Source: Anaerolineales bacterium
GTDB lineage: Bacteria; Chloroflexota; Anaerolineae; CG2-30-64-16
DNA length: 63,826 nucleotides
Assembly: GCA_017882045.1 (NCBI GenBank)
Contig: JADGQF010000002.1
Span: 1 to 63,826 of the forward strand
Direction of reading: 5' to 3'
A program made the position numbers and the translations under genes. The notes beneath the pieces were generated by a model. It was not told the origin of the DNA. It saw nothing but the letters and a program-made list of their open reading frames with translations, and made no database searches. Of this stretch, positions 1 to 8,186 are shown in pieces. Numbering within the stretch: position 1 is the stretch's first letter; every line of letters starts with the position of its first letter.

Positions 1-1192
1 CGTCGGGCGGCACCATACCGAAATCACTCTTGAAGCGCTCGCGCCAGGCTTCGGGCAGGTCGCGTATCGCCAGCTTGTCTTCAAGCAGCGCTAGCTCGAG
101 GTCTAGCCGCAGCAGCACGTGCAGATTATAGGTGACTTCGTCCGCTTCGGTGCGTATCAGTGAACGTTCGACTTTGTTGATCGCCCGGTAGAATGTGTCG
201 AGCGGTACTGTATTTAACTGTTGGGGGAAGCTGGCCTGTAATTGCGGATAGAAGTACTCCCAGCAACCCCGGCTGCGTCCGACCAGGTTTTCCCACAGGC
301 GTGACTGGCTCTCGTGTACCCCGGCCGACGTGCCATGCCCCAGGGGAGTGGCCTCGTAATCCTGGCACACGCCCTGTTCGTACATACCGTGACCGGCCTC
401 GTGCAGCGTGCTGAACAAGCCCGATGCCAGGTTGTCTTCGTAGATGCGCGTCGTGATGCGCACGTCGCCGATAGAAAAGCTGGTGGTGAACGGGTGGTGG
501 GTGCTGTCCTGGCGGCCGCGCTGCAGGTCGTAGCCAAAGCGCTTGACCATTTCGAGCCCGAAAGACCATTGCGGGTCATGCGCGAAGTTCTGGCGCAAAC
601 AGGAATCATCGGCGGCCGGCTGTGCGCTGATCGCCTGCACCAAGGGTACAAGTTGCGCCCGTAGCTCGGCGAACAGCGGGCGAATCGTCGCGACTTTCAT
701 GCCATAGTCGGCCTCTGCAATTAGCGGATCGGCGATGTGCTCGCGCTCGGGGAAGCATTCGGCGTATTGGCGGCTGAGGTCGAGATTCTTCTCCAGGTAG
801 GGCCGCACCCGGGCATAGTCGTTCGCCGGGCGGGCCTCCGCCCACACCTGGTATGTCTCGGCCTGGTGGCTGATAATCTTTGCCACCAGGGGCGTGGGCA
901 CCTGCACGTCTCGCTCGTAGCGGCGGCGCGTGACGCGGATCAGGCTGGCGTCATCCGAGTCGTAGGGTAAACTCTCCTCGTAAGGCCTCAGCTCGTCGAG
1001 TAGCTTTCCCATAGCCGGAGCGGTGAGCTTTTCGTGGCACAGGCGGCCCAATGTCGCCTGCTGGCGGGCCCGCGCCGGCGCCCCGCCCGGCGGCATATAG
1101 GTGGCGAGGTCCCAGTTGAGCACGGCATTGGCCGCTCCCAAATCGTTGACTTCCGCCAGCGCGCGTTTCAGTTCTTCTAGCTGAACATTCAC
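1..1192 (-). CDS. M32 family metallocarboxypeptidase (Taq type), 3' end outside window
   Basis: The reverse strand encodes 397 residues from a GTG at 1192, preceded by GGAG at a good distance, and runs off the left edge. Family members are about 500 residues, so roughly the last fifth is missing. The zinc-binding HEAGH motif is present near residue 265, followed by the family signatures HESQSRLWEN and IRTEADEVTYNLH, so the catalytic centre is intact. M32 enzymes are cytoplasmic metal-dependent carboxypeptidases that remove C-terminal residues with broad specificity. The gene starts 9 bases after the HAS-barrel gene ends and is probably co-transcribed with it and nurA. No ATG lies in frame near the GTG, so the GTG start is firm. 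Confidence 0.93.
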   Translation of the reverse strand, partial: MNVQLEELKRALAEVNDLGAANAVLNWDLATYMPPGGAPARARQQATLGRLCHEKLTAPAMGKLLDELRPYEESLPYDSDDASLIRVTRRRYERDVQVPTPLVAKIISHQAETYQVWAEARPANDYARVRPYLEKNLDLSRQYAECFPEREHIADPLIAEADYGMKVATIRPLFAELRAQLVPLVQAISAQPAADDSCLRQNFAHDPQWSFGLEMVKRFGYDLQRGRQDSTHHPFTTSFSIGDVRITTRIYEDNLASGLFSTLHEAGHGMYEQGVCQDYEATPLGHGTSAGVHESQSRLWENLVGRSRGCWEYFYPQLQASFPQQLNTVPLDTFYRAINKVERSLIRTEADEVTYNLHVLLRLDLELALLEDKLAIRDLPEAWRERFKSDFGMVPPD

Positions 1193-1201
1193 GTGCTTCT
1201 C

Positions 1202-1804
1202 CTATCGCAATTGCTGCAGGATGCCGTCCAGCCGCGTCAGGTCCGCTGCCAGCAGGCGCGCCAACTCGCGCCCTGCCCCGACCAGGTAACTCTCCCGCTG
1301 ATCGGGTGGCCGCGCCTGGGCGGCCGTGCGCAGCGCGGCGGCCAGCAACTGGTCCGCCGGCGCGTCAGCGGCGGCCAGCACGGTCCGCAGCCAGTCGTGG
1401 CGTGCGCTGAAACGGACTAACTCGGCATTATTGCAGGCATAGATCCGATCGAGCGTGCCGGGCGGCTGGGGGGGCAGCCGGTGGAAGATATCAGTCCCCC
1501 GCCCGAAGCCCACCACCAGGACATCCACCACGATCGGAATCTGCCGGTTCTGGCGCTGATCTTCGATGTACTCTTCGTTGTCTACCCCGGCAGCCACGAG
1601 TTGGCGCACGAAGGCATCATCTTCGATGGTTTCGTTGTAGATCAGGCCGTAGGCCACGCTGCCGTCGCTGCTCAATGCCTTAACCAGCGCGCCAAACTCA
1701 GGCGCCATCTGGTTCTGTTCGGCAATCAAGCGCGTGCAGCCGATACTGAAGTTGGTGGTACTCGATCGCAGCACCCGGCCGACCATGATGGGCTGATCGC
1801 TCAT
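1202..1804 (-). CDS. HAS-barrel domain protein, NurA-associated
   Basis: This is a 200-residue cytoplasmic protein. The N-terminus (about residues 5-60: VGRVLRSSTTNF followed by a GALVKA...VAYGLIY core) resembles the HAS barrel found at the N-terminus of HerA ATPases. The rest is helical and unassigned. The start is placed at ATG 1804 because GGAG lies 7 bases upstream; an ATG at 1822 has its purine run directly abutting it. The gene lies 49 bases downstream of nurA on the same strand, matching the known pairing of NurA nucleases with HerA-type proteins in DNA end processing. No ATPase domain is present, so a full HerA must be elsewhere or absent. The HAS assignment is by pattern only. Confidence 0.6.
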   Translation of the reverse strand: MSDQPIMVGRVLRSSTTNFSIGCTRLIAEQNQMAPEFGALVKALSSDGSVAYGLIYNETIEDDAFVRQLVAAGVDNEEYIEDQRQNRQIPIVVDVLVVGFGRGTDIFHRLPPQPPGTLDRIYACNNAELVRFSARHDWLRTVLAAADAPADQLLAAALRTAAQARPPDQRESYLVGAGRELARLLAADLTRLDGILQQLR

Positions 1805-1853
1805 TATCTCGCTCCGTTCCATCTCACCCCGTTCCCTGCTTCTAGCGCCGTCG

Positions 1854-3074
1854 CTAGCGCCGCCGCGCCGCCATCAGCCGCTTGTACTCGGCTTTGGCCG
1901 AGGTAGCCGGCGTGATCCCGCAGCGTAGCATGGCCTGTCCGAGCATCGCTTCCAGGTTGGCACGTTCCACTGTGCCCACCACGGCCAGTTCATGGGCACG
2001 ACCCAGCACGTACGGGAAGCCGTTCAGCGCGCAATCCTGGTAGATGGCGTTTTGTGCGGTGTCGAGCGTGGACGGGTCTCTCGCTGCCCAGACCGGCATC
2101 TCGATGCGGGCAATGACTGCATTCTGCAGGCCCGGCCGGTGGCCCATGTTAGCGTAGAAAAACGCAACCCGCTGTCCCTGTTCACCGAACCGGTCGTTGA
2201 TCTCTGAGGTGGAGGCGAACATGCCGCTACGTTGGTTGGGAGCCAGTCCGGCAAACAACAGCCGGTCCGTGAGCAGGCGAAACTTGCCGCTACGTACCGT
2301 CTGTCTGTTGATTTGCTCGACGTTCTGACCGGCTAACTCCAGGGTGCGCAGCACATAGGCGCTGCCCGGTCGGTCCACGAAGCCGACGGGGATGGCGCGC
2401 GCCCGCTGCAACCGGGTGAACTGCCCGGCCAGGTAACCAACCTCCTGCCGCAGGGCGTCGTTGGCGGTGCGCTGCGGCATCCAGGGCAATAGCGGGCCAT
2501 CGCTCAGGGTCAGGATCGTCTGCGCAATGTCTCCGCCCAGGGCGCTACGTTCGGCCTCAGCCAGCTCAGCCAGGGCCGCCAGCTCGAGATGATCGCGCTG
2601 GCGGTTGATTTGCTCCGGATCGAGCAGACGGCCGGTTTCGTCGTACAGATCGCTGTCTTCGAAGAAGATCTGGGGGATGCTCTTAACGCTTGGCGCTTGC
2701 CCGCTGCCCTGGCGCAGCACTATGCTGCCCGTGTTGAGCAGATAATAGGTGGCGATGGCGTGACGGTCAGGATAGATCTGGCTGCCATCGGCGGCGATGA
2801 GGATGGCGGACGGCACGGCGCCCGCAGGCTGCACGGCGCCCGCCGGCGTGTGCCGCTCGTCCAGGCGCTCGCCCAACGGCTCGGCCCCGCGCCACGACTG
2901 GTCCACATCGTGCGCCTGGCGGATTTTGGCCCTGAGCTCGTCGGAGACCTGGGCATGCTCGGCCAGCATCGCCTGTGCCTGCTCGATCAACTGGCGGTGA
3001 CGGTTGAAACGTTCGGCTATGGCCTGACCCATCTGGTCAACCTGTCCGCTGAGTTTGTTGAGCTCCAGTGCCAC
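1854..3074 (-). CDS. nurA: NurA-domain nuclease
   Basis: This is a protein of about 406 residues. The central region carries the NurA pattern: an acidic strand AADGSQIYPDRH, then LRQG, a LSDGPLL strand and further conserved Asp/Glu positions that in this family bind Mn2+ for 5'-3' exonuclease and endonuclease activity. The N-terminal about 80 residues look coiled-coil (LNKLSGQVDQMGQAIAERF). The start is placed at GTG 3074 because GGGAGG sits 5 bases upstream; the open frame extends to 3200 but that extension is basic and unlike the family. NurA normally works with the HerA translocase in double-strand-break resection, and the HAS-barrel gene follows directly. The gene is divergent from the gene at 3218. 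Confidence 0.75.
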   Translation of the reverse strand: MALELNKLSGQVDQMGQAIAERFNRHRQLIEQAQAMLAEHAQVSDELRAKIRQAHDVDQSWRGAEPLGERLDERHTPAGAVQPAGAVPSAILIAADGSQIYPDRHAIATYYLLNTGSIVLRQGSGQAPSVKSIPQIFFEDSDLYDETGRLLDPEQINRQRDHLELAALAELAEAERSALGGDIAQTILTLSDGPLLPWMPQRTANDALRQEVGYLAGQFTRLQRARAIPVGFVDRPGSAYVLRTLELAGQNVEQINRQTVRSGKFRLLTDRLLFAGLAPNQRSGMFASTSEINDRFGEQGQRVAFFYANMGHRPGLQNAVIARIEMPVWAARDPSTLDTAQNAIYQDCALNGFPYVLGRAHELAVVGTVERANLEAMLGQAMLRCGITPATSAKAEYKRLMAARRR

Positions 3075-3144
3075 CCTCGCCTCCCGAACAGATTTTCGCA
3101 CGTCCTCGCCGATTATAGTCCAAACTCCAGGCTGAAGCAAACGA

Positions 3145-3173
3145 TTGACAAAACACGCACGCTGGCATACAAT
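3145..3173 (+). promoter_or_regulatory. sigma70-type promoter for the 3218 gene
   Basis: TTGACA (3145-3150) and TACAAT (3168-3173) are separated by exactly 17 bases. An AAGGAGAG Shine-Dalgarno follows, 11-12 bases before the ATG at 3218. This is one of the best consensus promoters in the window. Confidence 0.85.
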
Positions 3174-3217
3174 TCCTATTAACTTTTCTCGGCCATTCAT
3201 AAGGAGAGATCCTCCGC

Positions 3218-5392
3218 ATGCGCAACCCTTTTCGCACCACCATCGGCCAGTTCAGCAGCGCTGGCGGGCGCGCCCAGCCGCGGGCAGCCAATGTGCGTGC
3301 CGTGGAGCCTGCAGCGGATCTGAGCGGCGCCGAGCGCGGCAACCTGTATATGCTGGTGGAAGTCTCGGGCAGCGGCGGCGGGCACGCTGCCCTTTACCGG
3401 CAGTTGTTGAACGCAGCTCAAACGGCTTTTTATGAGGCCGAAGGCACATTGCCTTCGGCCCTTGTGCGGGCGGTGCGCAGCGCTCATTCCGCTCTCCGGC
3501 GTGCCAACGAAGAGCTGTCCGAGGCGGACTGGCGCGCGGGCATCACCTGTGCCGTTCTGCACGGCGAAGAGCTCACTATCGCCCAGGCCGGTCCCGCCTT
3601 GATTCTAGTCGCCCATCCTAAGACTGTGGATATGTTTCCCGACGGCCCAGAGGACTTCACGCCGCCCCTTGGCGGTGAAGAACGGCCGGATGTCCAGTTG
3701 CTTCGTACTCCCATTGAGCCGGGCAGCACCATCCTGATCGCGCAAAGTGCCTGGCTGGAGCGCGTCGCGCCGGACAGGTTGGCTTCGGCTACCACGCTCG
3801 ACAATGCCGGTCAGATCGTCGATTACCTGGTGCAACTCGCGGGAGACCTCGAGCTAAGTGCGCTGGTCGTGACGCTTACCAGCGCCTTGCCCGAGGTCCA
3901 CGATATTCCGGCCAATCCTGCCCTGACCTCTGCGCCCAAGGCCCCGGTCACTTCAACCCGCCCGCCTGCCACAGCCGCGCCCGCCGCGGGACGTTCCGAA
4001 GCGAGCGCCCGCGGCGGGGGGCGCCCGCGCCCGGCGCCCCCCGCCGAGCCATCGGCGCCGCCTGCCGGCACTGGTCTAGCCGCGTCTGCCGTTGAGGCAG
4101 CCGGCGGCGCCAGGCGCTGGACCCCTCCCAGCGCCGCAGTTGCAACCAAGCGCGCGCAGACGCCGGAGGCGCCCGGCGGAGCCGAAGACGAGGCGCTTGT
4201 CGAGGAAGAAGACGCACCGCGCCGCAGCGTGTGGCCTTTGATACTCGCGCTGGTGGTCATCCCGGTGCTGATCGTCCTTCTGGTTCTCGCCATGCTGTGG
4301 TGGCGCGGTCAGGCCAATGAAAAGACCTTCCAGAGTTACCTCCAGGGCGCGAACACGGCCATATCTGAAGCGCAAGGCTTGCCCGACGAAGCTGCGGCCC
4401 GCCTTCGCCTCGCAGCGGCTCGCGACTACCTGGATCGTGCGAGCGGCATGCGTAGCAATGACCCTGCCCTGGCGGCCGCCCAGGGCAAGTATGACGAGAT
4501 TATGGATCGCCTCAACAAGGTGACTCCGCTCTACGGTGTCATCTCTCTCTATCAGTTCAAGGGGACGGAACACAAGCTCGACCGGGTGGTGAGTAACGGT
4601 ATCGATCTTTTCGTGCTCGATCGCGGCGCGCAGGTGGTCGATCATTTTGCCCTGTCGGCAACTGGCGACAGTGTCACTCCTTACCCGAACTACGTCGTGA
4701 TCAGTAAGACCCAGCAGCTGAAGGATGGAGTAGTGGGAGACCTGGTCGATATTGCGTGGGCAGAGGCCGCCGTGACCAATCAGCACAGCCAGCTTCTCAC
4801 GCTCGACGCCAGCGTCGGTCTCGTTGGTTACGATTCGCGTCTCGGGGCAGCCCGGGTGCCGGTCACGGGGCGCGAGCAATGGAGTTATCCTGAGCTTATC
4901 ACCAGCTACAATGGTAACCTGTACATAGCCGATACCAAGGCTAACCAGCTCTGGCGCTATCGGCCCAGCGACAATGGCTACGAGAATGCCCCCGAACCGT
5001 ACTTCGCAAAAGGCAAAGAGGTCGATCTGACCGGGCTGCGCTCTTTGGCCATCGACGGCAACGTGTGGCTGCTTTTCGCGGATGGCCGCCTGCTCAAGTT
5101 CTTTGCCGGGGAAGCGCAGTCGTTTGAGCTCAACGGCCTGCCTGACAAGCTCAGATCGCCCGCGGCCGTGGTGGTCTCGCGAGAGGGCGATCAGCTCTAT
5201 ATCGCGGACGGCGCCAATGGGCGCATACTGGAGTTCAGTAAAGACGGCAAGTTCCAGCGCCAGTTCCGTGCGGCAGAGCCAACCGCGTTCAAAGACCTGC
5301 GCAGCCTTTACCTTGATGAAGGCACCCGCTTGTTCTATATCCTGGCCGGCGATCAGCTCTACAAGGCAGACCTGCCCCAAGCCGCCCAGTGA
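3218..5392 (+). CDS. Membrane protein: degenerate PP2C-like domain, TM helix, external propeller
   Basis: The 724-residue protein has three parts. Residues 1-225 have the strand order of PP2C-type phosphatases (GITCAVLHGEELTIAQAGPA corresponds to the VANVGDSR strand), but the metal-binding Asp-Gly and Gly-Asp pairs are missing, so it is probably not catalytic. Residues 230-340 form an Ala/Pro-rich linker. One hydrophobic helix lies near 343-365 (WPLILALVVIPVLIVLLV). Residues 370-724 contain repeated blades such as NLYIADTKANQLWRY and QLYIADGANGRILEF, typical of NHL/YVTN propellers. The predicted topology is cytoplasmic N-terminus and extracytoplasmic C-terminus. It has its own strong promoter and precedes an LCP gene, so a cell-envelope role is inferred. 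Confidence 0.75.
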   Translation: MRNPFRTTIGQFSSAGGRAQPRAANVRAVEPAADLSGAERGNLYMLVEVSGSGGGHAALYRQLLNAAQTAFYEAEGTLPSALVRAVRSAHSALRRANEELSEADWRAGITCAVLHGEELTIAQAGPALILVAHPKTVDMFPDGPEDFTPPLGGEERPDVQLLRTPIEPGSTILIAQSAWLERVAPDRLASATTLDNAGQIVDYLVQLAGDLELSALVVTLTSALPEVHDIPANPALTSAPKAPVTSTRPPATAAPAAGRSEASARGGGRPRPAPPAEPSAPPAGTGLAASAVEAAGGARRWTPPSAAVATKRAQTPEAPGGAEDEALVEEEDAPRRSVWPLILALVVIPVLIVLLVLAMLWWRGQANEKTFQSYLQGANTAISEAQGLPDEAAARLRLAAARDYLDRASGMRSNDPALAAAQGKYDEIMDRLNKVTPLYGVISLYQFKGTEHKLDRVVSNGIDLFVLDRGAQVVDHFALSATGDSVTPYPNYVVISKTQQLKDGVVGDLVDIAWAEAAVTNQHSQLLTLDASVGLVGYDSRLGAARVPVTGREQWSYPELITSYNGNLYIADTKANQLWRYRPSDNGYENAPEPYFAKGKEVDLTGLRSLAIDGNVWLLFADGRLLKFFAGEAQSFELNGLPDKLRSPAAVVVSREGDQLYIADGANGRILEFSKDGKFQRQFRAAEPTAFKDLRSLYLDEGTRLFYILAGDQLYKADLPQAAQ

Positions 5393-5401
5393 GCGTCTAG
5401 T

Positions 5402-5430
5402 TTGTGCATCTTCGGTGTCGGGGTTATAAT
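5402..5430 (+). promoter_or_regulatory. Promoter with TATAAT abutting the LCP start
   Basis: A perfect TATAAT at 5425-5430 has a weak TTGTGC -35 at 17-base spacing. The ATG lies only 9 bases after the -10 with no purine-rich ribosome site between, so the transcript should be leaderless or nearly so. Confidence 0.7.
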
Positions 5431-5439
5431 CTCGCCCCA

Positions 5440-6885
5440 ATGAAAAACATGCAAACCCGGCACCTGCAGTCCAGCGGGCGGCCAACGCGCCTGTGGCCCA
5501 GCCTCCTGCTGGGTTCTCTGCTTGCCCTCTTCCTGGTCGCTTTCCTATATTCGGGATATCTCTTCCTCGCGTGGGGACGAACGGTCGCCGCTTCAGTGCC
5601 CGATCTGCCCGCACTGTCCTTGCCCAGCCTGGTACGATCTGCGTCTGCCCGAGCGCCGGTCGCGAATCAGCCGGCCGACCTGTTCGTACAGGCGGCGCCG
5701 CCGCAAACTGGCAACCCCCGTCTGCCGGCCAGTGGACGCGTGACCATCATTATGATGGGGGTAGATAACCGGCCCGATGAGCCCGTCGCCCGCACGGACA
5801 GCATCTTGGTCTTGACGCTGAACCCAAAGAGCGGCGCCGCCGGCATGCTTTCCTTGCCGCGTGACATGCTGGTGCACGCCTCGCTCCTCGACCAGGACGT
5901 GAAGATTAATACCATTCATGTCCTGGGTGAGATCAACAACTACCCCGGCGGCGGGCCGGTCTTGCTCAGTCAGACCGTCTCCGAACTGCTTGGCTATCCG
6001 ATCGATTATTACGTGAGGGTGAATTTCGACGGCTTCCGCCAGATCATAGATCTCATCGGAGGCATCGACATCGACGTAGCCAAGGAGATCTGGGACGACA
6101 AATACCCGGACAACAATTACGGCTATGACCCGCTGTATATCCCTGCCGGACGCCAGCACATGGACGGCGCCCTCGCCCTCAAATATGCCCGCACCCGGCA
6201 CGGCGATAACGAGTACGAACGCGCAGCCCGGCAGCAGCAAGTCATACTGGCCGTCAAAGACAAGATCATGCAACCGGGGCAACTGGCATCATTGCTGCCG
6301 CGCATGCCTGGGTTGGTGCTGGCGCTCGGCAAAACCGTCCAGACGGACATGCCCATCGACAAGGTGCTTACCCTGGCGCGCAAGCTGGACCTGGTTAACC
6401 TGCAGAGCCCGACACGCGTTGTCATCGATCAGACCATGGGCCAGACCATCCCCGATGACCCGAAGTTCGGCTTCATCCTAATCCCTGATCTGAACAAACT
6501 GCACGCCGCGGCCGCGGCCGTCTTCGCCGACACTCCCGCGAGCGCAGGCGACGGCAACGCCGTGGCAGTTATTCCTCCCGACCAGCTCGCGCAGGTGCGC
6601 CTGACCGTATTGAACGGCAGCCCACAATCCGGCCTGGCCGCGACCGTGGCGACCGGCCTCGCCAATGCCGGCTTCAATTCAGTGACGGTAGGTAATGCCG
6701 AGCAAGCCGACTATCCGCAAAGCTGGCTGATCCTGCACGGCGATCAGCCGGCGCCCGTCCGTGACCTCCTGGCCTGGCGTTTCGGCATCCAGCCCGGCCA
6801 CATCCGCAACGATCCTTCGTCGCCCGATACCGACTTTACCCTGATTCTCGGCGCCGACCAGTCGACCGCCGCCGCTGGCCAGTAG
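5440..6885 (+). CDS. LytR-CpsA-Psr (LCP) family protein with LytR_C domain
   Basis: This is a 481-residue membrane-anchored protein. One N-terminal TM helix lies near residues 20-40. The LCP catalytic domain spans about 95-290 and shows the family blocks IMMGVDNRPDE, RTDSILVLTLNP, MLSLPRDMLV and the KYARTRHGDNEYERAARQQ motif, whose Arg residues bind the polyprenyl pyrophosphate of the substrate. A LytR_C domain follows at about 390-470 (LTVLNGSPQSGLA...). LCP enzymes transfer lipid-linked glycans to cell-wall or protein acceptors outside the membrane. The start is placed at ATG 5440, just after TATAAT; an upstream in-frame ATG would precede the transcription start. No Shine-Dalgarno is present. 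Confidence 0.92.
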   Translation: MKNMQTRHLQSSGRPTRLWPSLLLGSLLALFLVAFLYSGYLFLAWGRTVAASVPDLPALSLPSLVRSASARAPVANQPADLFVQAAPPQTGNPRLPASGRVTIIMMGVDNRPDEPVARTDSILVLTLNPKSGAAGMLSLPRDMLVHASLLDQDVKINTIHVLGEINNYPGGGPVLLSQTVSELLGYPIDYYVRVNFDGFRQIIDLIGGIDIDVAKEIWDDKYPDNNYGYDPLYIPAGRQHMDGALALKYARTRHGDNEYERAARQQQVILAVKDKIMQPGQLASLLPRMPGLVLALGKTVQTDMPIDKVLTLARKLDLVNLQSPTRVVIDQTMGQTIPDDPKFGFILIPDLNKLHAAAAAVFADTPASAGDGNAVAVIPPDQLAQVRLTVLNGSPQSGLAATVATGLANAGFNSVTVGNAEQADYPQSWLILHGDQPAPVRDLLAWRFGIQPGHIRNDPSSPDTDFTLILGADQSTAAAGQ

Positions 6886-6932
6886 TAACGCGGCTCTTCA
6901 CCCAACCTTGCGCACGGGCCAATACCTGGGAT

Positions 6933-6996
6933 TATGACACGCATCATAGTCCCTAAACAGCGAAAGTGATAGGGTTCACATACGATAACGGATAAT
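6933..6996 (+). promoter_or_regulatory. Paired CRP/FNR-like palindromes and -10 box upstream of the Flx-Hdr operon
   Basis: Two 16-bp palindromes with 5-bp arms and a 6-bp spacer lie in the 135-bp gap before the NuoE-like gene: TATGA-N6-TCATA at 6933-6948 and AGTGA-N6-TCACA at 6965-6980. The second matches the CRP-type consensus TGTGA-N6-TCACA at 9 of 10 positions. Their centres are 32 bp apart. GATAAT at 6991-6996 is the best -10 candidate, which would place the second palindrome over the -35 region. The same pair with the same 32-bp spacing occurs before the hydrogenase operon at 16941. Confidence 0.65.
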
Positions 6997-7020
6997 TTCA
7001 TTGCGAGGACCGAAAGCTAC

Positions 7021-7494
7021 ATGATCAGCGAACTAACCACACTGGACCTTTCTCCGTTGGATGGCATTCTGGAGAAGTATGCCGGGCAAAAAGGCGCGAT
7101 CATTCCCATTTTGCAGCATGCCCAGGAAGTCTACGGATACTTGCCTCCCGAGGTGCTGAAGGAGATCTCCCAGCGTACCCACATCCCACTCAGCCGTATT
7201 TACGGCGTGGCGACCTTCTACGCGCAGTTCTACCTTACCCAGCGCGGCCGCCATGTGATTCGCGTTTGCGATGGGACGGCCTGCCATGTTCGTGGTGCGG
7301 CCAAGATCATCGATGAATTGGGGAATGATCTGCATATTCTGCCCGGCCAGACCACCGATGACTATCGAGTGACCTACGAGGTCGTTTACTGCCTGGGCTC
7401 GTGTGGCCTGGCGCCTGTCGCCGTGGTGGACGAACATGTAGAAGGCCGGTTGACGCCGGCGCATTTGATCGAAACGGCGCGTTCCCTGAAGTAA
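7021..7494 (+). CDS. NuoE-like 2Fe-2S subunit (HoxE/HydC type)
   Basis: This 157-residue protein has a helical N-terminus and a thioredoxin-fold 2Fe-2S domain. The four cluster cysteines are at 83, 88, 124 and 128 (VCDGTAC and CLGSC). In complex I, Hox hydrogenases and bifurcating hydrogenases this subunit passes electrons to or from the flavin subunit. Here it heads an operon whose next genes are hdrCBA rather than a NuoF gene, so its partner could be the Flx-Hdr complex or, in trans, the NuoF-GltD protein of the hydrogenase operon. It is a close paralogue of the protein at 29065, with identical cysteine positions. A GAGG lies 12 bases before the ATG, so translation initiation may be weak. 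Confidence 0.92.
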   Translation: MISELTTLDLSPLDGILEKYAGQKGAIIPILQHAQEVYGYLPPEVLKEISQRTHIPLSRIYGVATFYAQFYLTQRGRHVIRVCDGTACHVRGAAKIIDELGNDLHILPGQTTDDYRVTYEVVYCLGSCGLAPVAVVDEHVEGRLTPAHLIETARSLK

Positions 7495-7522
7495 GCCAGT
7501 CGGTCACCCGTGATAAATCAGG

Positions 7523-7586
7523 GAGTGGGGGAGTGGGAGATTGGAGAGCGGGCAAGGACGTTGCCCTGCCTCCCAGTCCCTCACTC
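7523..7586 (+). other. Nested hairpin between the NuoE-like gene and hdrC
   Basis: Arms 7523-7539 and 7570-7586 pair over 17 positions (15 Watson-Crick, one G-U, one mismatch). Inside is a perfect GGGCAA / TTGCCC hairpin with a 5-base loop (7550-7566). No T-tract follows, so intrinsic termination is unlikely. An RNA-processing or stability element that changes the dosage of the first gene relative to hdrCBA is more plausible. Confidence 0.6.
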
Positions 7587-7625
7587 GCCCTTTCGTCATT
7601 TCCGCTCCGAACAGGAGGCGCAACC

Positions 7626-8183
7626 ATGTTGACGTTCAAGGCCGACCAGCCTGTCGCCGGCAATGCTCTGCTTAGGGCAATCCAGGAGCAGAGCGGGGCA
7701 CGCGTGCAAGATTGCTACCAGTGCGGCAAGTGTACGGCCGGCTGCCCGGTGTCGTCCTTCATGGATCTGATGCCCCGGCAGGTCATGCGTGCCGTGCAGT
7801 TGGGGCAAGCCGACCTGGCCCTGCATTCCTCGACCATCTGGCTGTGTGCGAGCTGCGAGACCTGTTCAGCGCGCTGTCCCATGGAGATCGATGTGGCGGG
7901 TGTCATGGACGCATTGCGTCACCTGGCTCTTGCGCGCGGCATCCAGCCGGCTGAGAAAAATGTCGTGCTGGCCCACCGCGTGTTCCTCGAATCTATCAAG
8001 CGCCTGGGGCGCGTCTATGAGGTCGGCGTTGTCGCCGGTCTCAACCTGGGTACCTTGCATCCGTTCGCTAACGTCGTCGACGTCGGCCTGCCCATGTTTC
8101 TGCGGGGCAAGCTCAACATCATCCCCGAGCGAGCGACGCGCGGCGAAGTGAAGCGCATTTTCGTCAATGTCAAGGGAACCTGA
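7626..8183 (+). CDS. hdrC: Heterodisulfide reductase subunit C
   Basis: This is a 185-residue soluble protein with two [4Fe-4S] motifs: C30-x2-C33-x2-C36-x3-C40-P and C74-x2-C77-x2-C80-x3-C84-P. HdrC relays electrons between the flavin subunit HdrA and the catalytic subunit HdrB. There is no membrane helix of the HdrE kind, which fits the soluble HdrABC type. The start ATG at 7626 has AGGAGG directly upstream; the longer open frame from 7401 overlaps the previous gene in a different frame. HdrB follows after 3 bases, so the two are translationally linked. Confidence 0.93.
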   Translation: MLTFKADQPVAGNALLRAIQEQSGARVQDCYQCGKCTAGCPVSSFMDLMPRQVMRAVQLGQADLALHSSTIWLCASCETCSARCPMEIDVAGVMDALRHLALARGIQPAEKNVVLAHRVFLESIKRLGRVYEVGVVAGLNLGTLHPFANVVDVGLPMFLRGKLNIIPERATRGEVKRIFVNVKGT

Positions 8184-8186
8184 ACC

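Noticed and set aside
4076-5614. 512-residue open frame on the minus strand
   Set aside because: It overlaps the propeller-protein and LCP genes antisense and shows no protein-like features.
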